A DNA stretch of 64,000 nt from Anaerolineae bacterium (lineage in GTDB: Bacteria > Chloroflexota > Anaerolineae > Aggregatilineales > Phototrophicaceae), in assembly GCA_022820665.1 (NCBI GenBank), contig JAJEFB010000012.1:62001-126000 (forward strand), written 5' to 3'. The notes below the pieces were generated by a model, which did no database searches, had not been told where the DNA came from, and saw only the letters and a list, made by a program, of their open reading frames with translations. The position numbers were made by a program, and so were the translations under genes. Positions 25,670 to 33,057 of this stretch are shown here, one piece after another; within the stretch, counting starts at the first letter, position 1; each line of letters begins with the position of its first letter.

Positions 25670-26521
25670 TCATTCATCGAGTTGAAGGATCTCATTGGGA
25701 TCGATGTCGCGACCGAAGTAATCGCGCGCGATGGCACGAGCCAGCCATTCGGCGATGACATCGTAGCCCTTGTCCCCCGTCTCGGCGGTGGCTAGCGCCG
25801 GGTCGCCGATATGACCGAAGGGCGTATGGTCTTTGTAGCGGCGCGTGGCATAGAAAATGCCGCCGCCCGTCTTGATATGCTCGACGCCCTGGATCTTGCG
25901 CATGTCATCGGGTGGGACGTGGTGTTTGACCGCCCGGTCGAGACGCACCAGCTCCGGATGGGTCACGAGGATGCGAGCCGTCTCCCCTTCGCCGCCGTGC
26001 CCCTCCTGCTTATTCGATGTCTGAATCTTGTGATAGACCTTGCTGAGCGGCGTCAGCCAATTGAGCACCATGGCTTTTGCATCGGCGGTGTTGTCGACGA
26101 GATCTTGCGCCGCCACCATCATGACGGGCAGATTGCCATCGTGGCCGTGCACGAGAGCGAATTTACGAAAGCCGGTCTCGTAGAGGCTCAGGCATACTTC
26201 CGTCAGCAGTTTGATCATGGTGTGGGAGCTGAGGCTGATTGTGCCGGCGAAACCAAGGTGAAAGCTGGACGTGCCGAAGGGGATGACGGGTCCGATGACG
26301 ACCGGGCAGTCCAGCGCCTCAAGGCGGATGGCGGCTCGACGGCAATTCTCCCGCGCTTCGAAGGAATCGGTGCCCAGGGGAAGGTGGGCGCCGTGCGCTT
26401 CGGTGGCGCCGACGGGCAAGAGCAGCACATCCGTCTGTTTCAGCGCCGCCTCGACTTCCGGTCCGGTCATTTCGTCGAGGGTCGGCGGGCCCTTTTGCGA
26501 ATAGAGTATGTCATCTTGCAT
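25670..26521 (-). CDS. Creatininase-family amidohydrolase
   Basis: A 283-residue creatininase/MftE-like metal-dependent amidohydrolase. Family segments are LLPVGATEAHGAHLPLGTDS (metal ligands Glu, His and Asp, about residue 35-50), SLSSHTMIKLL, ALVHGHDGNLPVM (NGHGGN position, about 120) and GHGGEGETARIL (about 175). Members act on cyclic amides or formamides; the exact substrate is unknown. The ATG at 26521 has TGAGG 5 nt upstream and is preferred over an ATG at 26539 and over more distant starts that would run across the spacer. It is divergent from the YheO-type regulator gene 148 bp away, which probably controls it. Confidence 0.85.
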   Translation of the reverse strand: MQDDILYSQKGPPTLDEMTGPEVEAALKQTDVLLLPVGATEAHGAHLPLGTDSFEARENCRRAAIRLEALDCPVVIGPVIPFGTSSFHLGFAGTISLSSHTMIKLLTEVCLSLYETGFRKFALVHGHDGNLPVMMVAAQDLVDNTADAKAMVLNWLTPLSKVYHKIQTSNKQEGHGGEGETARILVTHPELVRLDRAVKHHVPPDDMRKIQGVEHIKTGGGIFYATRRYKDHTPFGHIGDPALATAETGDKGYDVIAEWLARAIARDYFGRDIDPNEILQLDE

Positions 26522-26669
26522 ATCAGCCTCAGTGGACATATGTTGCGCCGTCACTTTACAGTTTGTATAATTCTTGGATATATTGTTTATCATGACGCGC
26601 GCGATTGCAAATTTGCTTGTTGCCGCGGGAGTGCTGGTTTTTTTTGCAACTTGAGAAATTGATGTCCCA

Positions 26670-27353
26670 ATGAAGACTTTTGATTCCATTGATACGGCGG
26701 ACAGAGAGGCGACCTTCGCCCTGCTGCGGCAATTATCAGTGGGCATCGCCAAGCTCTGCGCGCCACATTGCGAAGTGGTGATCCATGATTTCAGCGATCT
26801 CGAACGCTCGATTGTACATATAGAAGGCAATATCAGCGGGCGAAAGGTGGGCGGCGCCGCTACCGATCTCTTGCTGACGCAGGCGCGCAACGGCAATACT
26901 GTGCGCGACTTCTATAACTATCAGACCTGCTTGCCCAACGGCAGGAATATGAAATCCTGCACGATGTTCCTGCGCGATAAGCGGGGGGTGGCATACGGCG
27001 CCTTCTGCATTAATCTGGACATAGGCGTCTTCGCCGGTTTTCACCGATTCCTGGGCGAGTTCCTGGCGCTGGAGGCTGGATCCGAGGTTAGCGAGACGCT
27101 TTCCGATGATATTCAGCGGACCATCCACATCATCTTGCGCGAAGCGGTCAACGAGATCGGCGCCGAACTGCCGATCATGTCCAAAGAGGACAAGATTGAT
27201 CTGGTGGCGCGGCTCGACGAAAAGGGGGCTTTTCAGGTGAAGCGAGCGGTGCCGCTGATCGCGGAGGAATTGGGATTGAGTCGCTCGACCATTTACAATT
27301 ACCTGACGGAGGCGCGGGAAAAGAGCGAAGCCGACGCGCAGAACGGAGCCTGA
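26670..27353 (+). CDS. YheO/DauR/DguR-type transcriptional regulator (PAS-like + HTH)
   Basis: A 227-residue protein with the YheO-like PAS domain (residues about 15-130: HCEVVIHDFSDLERSIVHIE, GVAYGAFCINLDI) and the C-terminal HTH of this family (DEKGAFQVKRAVPLIAEELG, then LSRSTIYNYL). Characterised members DauR and DguR control D-arginine and D-glutamate catabolic operons, which also contain Rid proteins; here a Rid gene follows by 3 bp. I therefore infer control of an amino-acid-derivative catabolic operon (27357-34550 and/or the divergent creatininase gene). The ribosome-binding site is weak, so the exact start is uncertain. Confidence 0.85.
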   Translation: MKTFDSIDTADREATFALLRQLSVGIAKLCAPHCEVVIHDFSDLERSIVHIEGNISGRKVGGAATDLLLTQARNGNTVRDFYNYQTCLPNGRNMKSCTMFLRDKRGVAYGAFCINLDIGVFAGFHRFLGEFLALEAGSEVSETLSDDIQRTIHIILREAVNEIGAELPIMSKEDKIDLVARLDEKGAFQVKRAVPLIAEELGLSRSTIYNYLTEAREKSEADAQNGA

Positions 27354-27356
27354 GCG

Positions 27357-27755
27357 ATGGCGCGCCTTGATGTGATCCTGACAGACGCAGCGCCGGTCCC
27401 GACGAGCGGCTATAGTCAAGCTCTGCGGCAGGGCAACCTGCTGGTGACATCGGGTTATCTGGGCACAGCGCCGGACGGCTCCGGGCTGGTCGGCGGCGGT
27501 TTCGGGGCGGAAGCGCGGCAAGCGCTGGACAATATCAAAGCCGTTTTGGAAGAGGCCGGTTGCGCCTTGACCGATGTCATTCGGGTCAATGTTTCGCTGA
27601 CCGACATCAATCGCTTTGCTGAAATGGATGCCATCTACTGCGAATACTTCAGCGAGCCCTATCCCACCCGCAACACTATTGGCGTCAGAGAACTGTGGGG
27701 CGGCGCTCAAGTCGGATTTGATGTTTGGGCTGTCGTCGACGCCAATAGAAGCTGA
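27357..27755 (+). CDS. Rid-family protein (RidA subfamily variant)
   Basis: A 132-residue Rid protein, 3 bp after the regulator gene. It has PVPTSGYSQALRQGNLLVTS at the N-terminus, QALDNIKAVLEEAGCALTDV in the central helix, and PTRNTIGV with the conserved Arg. The usual final IEIEA segment is VGFDVWAV, so the Glu that helps activate water is not conserved (an Asp sits near it); this points to a Rid1-7-like subfamily of uncertain deaminase activity. The stop overlaps the ATG of the M20 gene by one base. Confidence 0.85.
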   Translation: MARLDVILTDAAPVPTSGYSQALRQGNLLVTSGYLGTAPDGSGLVGGGFGAEARQALDNIKAVLEEAGCALTDVIRVNVSLTDINRFAEMDAIYCEYFSEPYPTRNTIGVRELWGGAQVGFDVWAVVDANRS

Positions 27756-28969
27756 TGTCCACGATCCTCGAGCATATTCAAGATCATGAAGTCATCGAAT
27801 TGACGCGGCAGTTGATCCGAATCCCGTCGTTTTTGTGGCGGGAGACCGAGATCGGGACCTGGCTGGCTGGCTGGATGTCGCAGCGCGGCTACGAGGTGGA
27901 ACTTCAGACGGTGCCCCTGAATGACGGCAACGCGACCCATCAGGCGATAGGCGTATTGCGCGGCGATGGCGGCGGTCCCTCATTAATGTTCTGCGGCCAC
28001 ACCGATACCAGCGATTGGAATGGCGATGTGTTCCGGCGCGAGCAATGGACTTATGATCCCTTCGGCGCCGAGATTGCCGATGGGAAGATTTATGGTTTGG
28101 GCGCGCTGAATATGAAAGCCGGTGTGGCTTCGATGTTGATGGCGGGCGAGGCGCTTCGCCGCGGCGGGAAGCCGCTAAAGGGCGATCTGATCCTGGCTTG
28201 CGTCGTAGCCGAGACCGGCGGTGGCGTGGGCGCCCTGCATCTGATCGATAGCGGCTACCGTCCCGATTACTGCATCGTTACCGAAGCGGGCAACCTGGAT
28301 GTCGGGGTGATTTCGGTCGGTTATGTGCAAGGGGTTATACGGGTGCTGGGCGAATTCAAGCACCGCGTGCCCTATGTGAATCCGATAGAGAAAGCGACGA
28401 AGGTCATCGCTGCCTTCAGCCCCTCTTACGCGCAGATCCCGCGGGTGGAAGATGGCGGCTGGCTGCGCTATCAGCCGCATCCGCTGGTTCCGGGTTATCC
28501 TTCAATGGCGATCCGCAACATCGCGCACTATCAGGATGTGACGACTGTCGCCTTTGACTTGCGAATTATTCCAGAAATGACGGAGGCGAGTGTGCGGGAG
28601 GATATGCGGGCGCGCCTGGAGCAAATCCGCAGGGAAGACGACGAGTTTCAGTATGAGCTGTTGATCCCGCAGAGCGATCAGCAACCGAATATGCCCGCGC
28701 GCGAGGCGACATCCCTTGACGCGCCGTTGGTCAGGCAGTTGGTCGCGGCTCATACACAGGTCACGGGCGCCGAGCCGCGGGTCGGGGCGGGCCATCGCAT
28801 CGGAGCGACGGCTGATACCTGCCACTTCAAGGGCGTTGGCGTCACCTGCGTAGAATACGGTCCCGGTTTCATCCCGGTTTGGCCGATGGTTGACGAATGC
28901 GTTAGTATGGACCAGGTAATCACCGCGACGAAAACGCTGGCGCTGACCGCCGATGCCTTGCTGACTTGA
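27755..28969 (+). CDS. M20-family (ArgE/DapE-like) protein with altered active site
   Basis: A 404-residue M20 metallopeptidase-fold protein. CGHTDTSDWN (about residue 84) keeps the His and Asp of the first metal site, and YCIVTEAG keeps a later Glu. But the bridging Asp of G-x-x-DMK is Asn (GLGALNMKAG), the catalytic EE pair reads Ala-Glu (CVVAETGGG), and the C-terminal AHxxDE histidine is missing (GPGFIPVWPMVDE). Compared with E. coli ArgE, three canonical catalytic or metal positions are changed, so it may be a divergent enzyme or a pseudo-enzyme. It is co-transcribed with the Rid gene and followed by the E1 alpha gene 9 bp on. Confidence 0.82.
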   Translation: MSTILEHIQDHEVIELTRQLIRIPSFLWRETEIGTWLAGWMSQRGYEVELQTVPLNDGNATHQAIGVLRGDGGGPSLMFCGHTDTSDWNGDVFRREQWTYDPFGAEIADGKIYGLGALNMKAGVASMLMAGEALRRGGKPLKGDLILACVVAETGGGVGALHLIDSGYRPDYCIVTEAGNLDVGVISVGYVQGVIRVLGEFKHRVPYVNPIEKATKVIAAFSPSYAQIPRVEDGGWLRYQPHPLVPGYPSMAIRNIAHYQDVTTVAFDLRIIPEMTEASVREDMRARLEQIRREDDEFQYELLIPQSDQQPNMPAREATSLDAPLVRQLVAAHTQVTGAEPRVGAGHRIGATADTCHFKGVGVTCVEYGPGFIPVWPMVDECVSMDQVITATKTLALTADALLT

Positions 28970-28978
28970 GGAGACGAG

Positions 28979-29962
28979 ATGCACCATCAGGACATCGCGC
29001 TTGAAGTTGTGCTGGACATTTATACGCGTGTCCTGCGCATCCGCCGCTTCGAGGAGGAGGTGGGCCGGCTGTTCCGGCAAGGACAATTGCCCGGTTTCGT
29101 GCACCTCTATATTGGCGAAGAAGCTGTGGCCGCCGGTGTCTGCGCCGCCCTGACCGACGACGATACCATCATCAGCACGCACCGCGGGCATGGTCATGTC
29201 ATTGCCAAAGGCGGCGATCTTAATCGCATGATGGCGGAGTTGTTCGGCAAAGCTACCGGCTATTGCAAGGGCAAGGGCGGTTCGATGCATATCGCTGATT
29301 TTGACATCGGCATGTTGGGCGCGATTGGCATTGTGGGCGGCGGCATGCCAATCGCGGTCGGCGCGGGCTTGAGCGCCTGGTATACGGACAGCGACCGGGT
29401 ATCGGTCTGCTTTTTCGGCGACGGCGCCGCGAACGAGGGCAGTTTTCACGAGTCGCTTAATCTGGCGTCGACGCTGAGGCTGCCGGTGATTTTTGTCTGC
29501 GAGAACAATCAGTATGGCGAGTTCACGCCGGCGCTTCAGGCGATGAATATCAGTGATATTGCCGATCGCGGGGCCGGATATGGCATCCCGGGCTTGGTCG
29601 CCGATGGCACTGACGCGCTTGAGATGTACCGCGTCGCCAAGGCGGCTGTGACGCGCGCTCGCGATGGCGGGGGACCGACGCTGATCGAAGCGAAGACGCA
29701 TCGCCGGGGCAGCCATGCCGAGGGTGAAGAAGCCTTCCTGGGCGGTCAAACGTATCGCAGCGATGAAGAAATGGCGGCTGCGCGGACCAAGGACCCGCTG
29801 CTACTGCTGCATAGCTATGTCAGCGAAAATGATATTTTGCCGGCGGCGCAGTTGGAAACGCTCGACGCCGAAATCACGCAATCCGTGGCTGAGGCGGTCG
29901 ACGCCGCGCGCGACAGCCCGGCGCCGGAAATCGAATCCTTGTTTGAAGACCTGTGGGTATGA
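28979..29962 (+). CDS. 2-oxoacid/acetoin dehydrogenase E1 component, alpha subunit
   Basis: A 327-residue thiamine-diphosphate-dependent E1 alpha. The TPP/Mg motif GDGAANEGSFHESLNLASTL ... CENN is at about residues 148-180, and RIRRFEEEVGRLFRQGQLPG, STHRGHGHVIAKGGD and CKGKGGSMHIAD are all typical of AcoA/PdhA. It decarboxylates a 2-oxoacid or cleaves acetoin and passes the acyl group to a lipoyl carrier. It is followed by the beta subunit and, further on, by a free lipoyl domain; no E2 acyltransferase or E3 gene is present here. GAGGAGACG precedes the ATG. Confidence 0.92.
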   Translation: MHHQDIALEVVLDIYTRVLRIRRFEEEVGRLFRQGQLPGFVHLYIGEEAVAAGVCAALTDDDTIISTHRGHGHVIAKGGDLNRMMAELFGKATGYCKGKGGSMHIADFDIGMLGAIGIVGGGMPIAVGAGLSAWYTDSDRVSVCFFGDGAANEGSFHESLNLASTLRLPVIFVCENNQYGEFTPALQAMNISDIADRGAGYGIPGLVADGTDALEMYRVAKAAVTRARDGGGPTLIEAKTHRRGSHAEGEEAFLGGQTYRSDEEMAAARTKDPLLLLHSYVSENDILPAAQLETLDAEITQSVAEAVDAARDSPAPEIESLFEDLWV

Positions 29963-29991
29963 CTGAGGGCGGTATCGCCCGGAGCGTTTGA

Positions 29992-30960
29992 GTGCCTCGC
30001 AAAACTTATGTGGCGGCGATACAGGAAGCTTTAGCCGAAGAGATGCGTCGGGATGAGCGCGTTTTTCTCATCGGCGAGGATGTGCGAATTGGCGTCTTCC
30101 CCAGCACGCGCGGGCTGCATGCCGAGTTCGGCGACAGGCGCGTCATCGACACGCCGATTTCCGAATTGGCGGTGGCGGGAGCCGGGATTGGCGCTGCCGT
30201 GACCGGACTGCGCCCGATCGTGGATCTGATGTTCGGCACCTTTCTTTATCTCGCTTTCGATCAGATCGCCAATCAAGCGGGGGCGATGCGTTACATGTAT
30301 GGCGGGCAAACGAAGGTACCGCTGGTCTTCATGGTGCAGAGCGGCGCCGGCAGCAGCGCCGGACATCATCATAGCCAGGCGGTGCATCAGTTCTTCATGA
30401 ATATGCCGCAGATCAAAGTCATACTGCCGAGCACGCCATACGATGGCAAAGGCTTGCTCAAGTCGGCGATACGCGATGACAATCCGGTGATATTCCTGCA
30501 TTCGCTGTCCTTGGGCGGGAAACGGGGCGAAGTGCCCTCAGACGAGTATCTCCTGCCCATCGGCGTTGCCGATGTCAAGCGTAGCGGAAGCGATGTCACT
30601 ATCTGCGCAGTGGGTCCTACGGTCTATACCGCCTTGGAGGCTGCCGAGAAGCTGGCGACTGAAGGGCTTGAGGCCGAAGTGATTGACTTGCGCAGCCTGT
30701 CGCCCTGGGACAAGCGAACGGTCCTGGAAAGCGTCGCCAAGACGGGACGCTTCGTAGCTGTAGACGAGAGTTTCCCCACGTGCAGCGCCGCCAGCGAATG
30801 GGCGGCGACGGTGGCGGAAGAAGCCTTTCCCGATCTCAAGGCGCCGGTTCAGCGCGTAACCAACGCGGATGTGCCGATGCCCTTTAGTCCAGTCTTGGAA
30901 AAGGCGGTTCTCCCTTCCGCGGCTGATGTCGTCGCCGCGGTACATAGAACTTTGACTTGA
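29992..30960 (+). CDS. 2-oxoacid/acetoin dehydrogenase E1 component, beta subunit
   Basis: A 322-residue transketolase-like beta subunit: EALAEEMRRDERVFLIGEDV at the start, DTPISELAVAGAGIGAAVTG, FDQIANQAGAMRYMYGGQ, HHHSQAVHQFFMNMPQIKV and VIDLRSLSPWDKRTVLESV. The GTG start at 29992 is 29 bp after the alpha subunit stop and matches the family N-terminus (PRKTYVAAIQEAL). It forms the alpha2beta2 heterotetramer with the preceding product. Confidence 0.92.
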   Translation: MPRKTYVAAIQEALAEEMRRDERVFLIGEDVRIGVFPSTRGLHAEFGDRRVIDTPISELAVAGAGIGAAVTGLRPIVDLMFGTFLYLAFDQIANQAGAMRYMYGGQTKVPLVFMVQSGAGSSAGHHHSQAVHQFFMNMPQIKVILPSTPYDGKGLLKSAIRDDNPVIFLHSLSLGGKRGEVPSDEYLLPIGVADVKRSGSDVTICAVGPTVYTALEAAEKLATEGLEAEVIDLRSLSPWDKRTVLESVAKTGRFVAVDESFPTCSAASEWAATVAEEAFPDLKAPVQRVTNADVPMPFSPVLEKAVLPSAADVVAAVHRTLT

Positions 30961-31279
30961 TTTCATCCAGGGCGCGAGTAATGCCAATTAAGTAACGGAA
31001 CATTCATCACAGAGGCGCAGAGGGCACAGAGATAAATGGCGGAGCAATCAAATGCCTATCGATCGACTGATGGCCACTATGAAATTCATGAATCTCAAAA
31101 GGGATTGCCGATCAACTTCAAGGTACGATTTCTGAGAGAAGGAGCGGGGTAGTCCTTTAGTCCTTTCCCTCTGCGCTCTCTGTGTCTCTGTGGTGAATTT
31201 CCTGTATTTTGGGAGATAGAGGTCAGATTTACATGACTAATTTGAAGCTACTCGGAACTGACCCGGTAAGGAGATTGAT
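30961..31279. other. Intergenic spacer with an inverted pair of dispersed repeats
   Basis: A 319-bp gap between the E1 beta and lipoyl genes. CATCACAGAGGCGCAGAGGG (about 31005-31024) and the complement-like TCTGTGTCTCTGTGGTGAA (31179-31197) face each other, so the spacer can fold back on itself. No gene is seen. The element could affect expression of the downstream genes or mark an insertion into an older operon. Confidence 0.55.
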
Positions 31280-31522
31280 GTGTCATTGATTCCAATCTAT
31301 ATGCCCAAATTCGGCATGACGATGGAAGCGGGTTTGATCGTCGAGTGGCTGGTGGCTGAGGGGGATTCTGTGGCTGAGGGTGATGGCATCGTTGTCATCG
31401 AAACGGAAAAGGTCAGCACGGAAGTGGAAGCGCCCGCCGGCGGCGTCGTGGTGGAATTGAGTTGCGAAGCGGATGACGAAGTGCCGGTGGGCGAGGTCAT
31501 CGGCTACATTGAGTCGGCTTGA
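31280..31522 (+). CDS. Free-standing lipoyl (biotinyl-lipoyl) domain protein
   Basis: An 80-residue single lipoyl domain: PIYMPKFGMTMEAGLIVEWL, then GDSVAEGDGIVVIETEKVST with the lysine of ETEK expected to carry lipoate (about residue 44), and EVPVGEVIGYIES at the end. There is no E1-binding or acyltransferase domain, so it is a carrier only. It lies in the E1 alpha/beta cluster and presumably accepts the group from E1; which protein completes the reaction is unknown. The GTG start has AAGGAG about 8 nt upstream. Its stop is 2 bp before the SDR ATG. Confidence 0.88.
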   Translation: MSLIPIYMPKFGMTMEAGLIVEWLVAEGDSVAEGDGIVVIETEKVSTEVEAPAGGVVVELSCEADDEVPVGEVIGYIESA

Positions 31523-31524
31523 TT

Positions 31525-32271
31525 ATGGGACGCCTGGCCGGTAAGACCGCGCTTGTCACGGGAGCCGCTCGAGGCATTGGGCGCGCCATCGCCCTGCGCT
31601 TCGCCGCGGAGGGCGCCGATCTGGTACTTTGTGACCTGAACCTGGAGAACCTGCGCCAGGTCGCCGCCGAGGCGGAATCCAATGGGGTGAAGACCGTCGT
31701 TCGCAGGGCGGATGTGGCGCAGCGGGAGCAGGTTCAGCAAGTGGTTGATGAGGGTATTGCCGAGCTTGGCATGATCCACACGGTGGTCAATAACGCCGGG
31801 ATCTTTTTCAACGCGCCCTTTGAGCAGACCAGCGACGAGCAGTACGACCGTATTATGGCGATCAATGTGAAGGGTGTTTTTTTGGTGTCGCAGATTGTGA
31901 TTCGGCATTGGCTGCGTCACGAGATCAAAGGGACGATCGTCAATCTGGCGTCGATCGGCGCGGCGGTCGCCTTTGTCGATTCCGCCGCCTATTGCAGCAC
32001 CAAGGGCGCCGTTGCGACCATGACGCGCTGCATCGCGCTGGAATATGGACCGCGCGGCATTCGAGCCAATTCCATGGCGCCCGGCATCATTGATACGCCG
32101 ATGTTGCCCAGCCAGGAAGATAATGAACGCTGGGCCAACACGACGATACCGCTACGCCGTTTGGGCCAGCCGCGCGATGTCGCCGATGTCGCGCTCTTTC
32201 TGGCGTCGGATGAATCGCGCTATATCACGGGGGAAATGATCTTTGTCGACGGCGGCTGGATGCTCAATTGA
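31525..32271 (+). CDS. Short-chain dehydrogenase/reductase
   Basis: A 248-residue classical SDR: TGAARGIGRAIALRF, NNAGIF, catalytic Ser (NLASIGAAV), YCSTKGAV (YxxxK), and the PG and FVDGG end. The cofactor specificity is probably NAD, because the strand-2 end reads LVLCDLN with an acidic residue, an inference from general SDR rules. The ATG at 31525 was chosen over a TTG 6 nt earlier. It is tightly linked to the lipoyl gene and the second SDR. Confidence 0.88.
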   Translation: MGRLAGKTALVTGAARGIGRAIALRFAAEGADLVLCDLNLENLRQVAAEAESNGVKTVVRRADVAQREQVQQVVDEGIAELGMIHTVVNNAGIFFNAPFEQTSDEQYDRIMAINVKGVFLVSQIVIRHWLRHEIKGTIVNLASIGAAVAFVDSAAYCSTKGAVATMTRCIALEYGPRGIRANSMAPGIIDTPMLPSQEDNERWANTTIPLRRLGQPRDVADVALFLASDESRYITGEMIFVDGGWMLN

Positions 32272-32301
32272 CCGCGGCACAGCCTCTGCGAGGAACGCGG
32301 C

Positions 32302-33057
32302 GTGAGGTTGCGTGACAAGGTGGCAATTGTAACCGGCGGCGGATCTGGCATCGGCGCGGCGAGTTGCTATGCCTTCGCCAGGGAAGGCGCCAGCGTAGCC
32401 GTGGTGAACCGGACACGGTCCAAAGCGGAGGCTGTGGCGAGCGCGATTGAATCCGAAGGCGGCCGAGCGATCGCAATTGGCGCGGATGTCGCCCTCAGCG
32501 CTGATGTGCGGACTATGGTCGATCAGACCGCTTCTGAATTGGGCGCGCCGGATATCGTATTCAACAACGCAGGCATCAGCCCAGCCGGTCGCGTCGCCGA
32601 TATCAGCGAAGCCGATTGGGACGAGTGCCTCAATATCAACCTCAAATCTGTTTTCCTGGCTGCCAGATGCGCGCTGCCGTTGATGATTGAAGCGGGTGGC
32701 GGCCTCATCCTCAACACCGCCGGAACCTTCGGCATCCGCGCCGCCAAGAATAAAGCGGCTTACTCGGCCGCCAAGGCTGGCGTTATCAATCTCACGCGTT
32801 CCATCGCTCTCGATTACGCGCGCGACAATATTCGCTGTAACGCGATCTGCCCGGGCTATGTCGATACGCCCTTGAATGAAGGCTTCCCGCCGTCCGAGCG
32901 AGAGGCTTTTCTGGAAGAGTACCAGCCGCTGCGGGGGATGATCGGCGCGGAGGAGGTGGCGGAGATGGCGGTGTATCTCGCATCCGACGCCGCCAGGATG
33001 ATCACGGGCCAGATCTTCGTACTTGACGGTGGCCAACAGGCCGGTCTTTACGCCTGA
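32302..33057 (+). CDS. Short-chain dehydrogenase/reductase (second of a pair)
   Basis: A 251-residue classical SDR: TGGGSGIGAASCYAF, NNAGISPAG, YSAAKAGVINLTRS (YxxxK), ICPGYVDTPL and QIFVLDGGQQ. The strand-2 end reads AVVNRTRSKAE, with Asn-Arg-Thr instead of Asp, suggesting NADP(H) preference (inference). The usual catalytic Ser position reads LNTAGTFGIRA, so Ser appears replaced by Thr or Ala. The GTG start has GAGGAA upstream. Its stop overlaps the amidohydrolase ATG by one base. Confidence 0.87.
   Translation: MRLRDKVAIVTGGGSGIGAASCYAFAREGASVAVVNRTRSKAEAVASAIESEGGRAIAIGADVALSADVRTMVDQTASELGAPDIVFNNAGISPAGRVADISEADWDECLNINLKSVFLAARCALPLMIEAGGGLILNTAGTFGIRAAKNKAAYSAAKAGVINLTRSIALDYARDNIRCNAICPGYVDTPLNEGFPPSEREAFLEEYQPLRGMIGAEEVAEMAVYLASDAARMITGQIFVLDGGQQAGLYA

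Noticed and set aside
28502..29749. 415-codon minus-strand frame across the M20 and E1 alpha genes
   Set aside because: It crosses two convincing genes and has an arginine/alanine-rich composition typical of a mirror frame.
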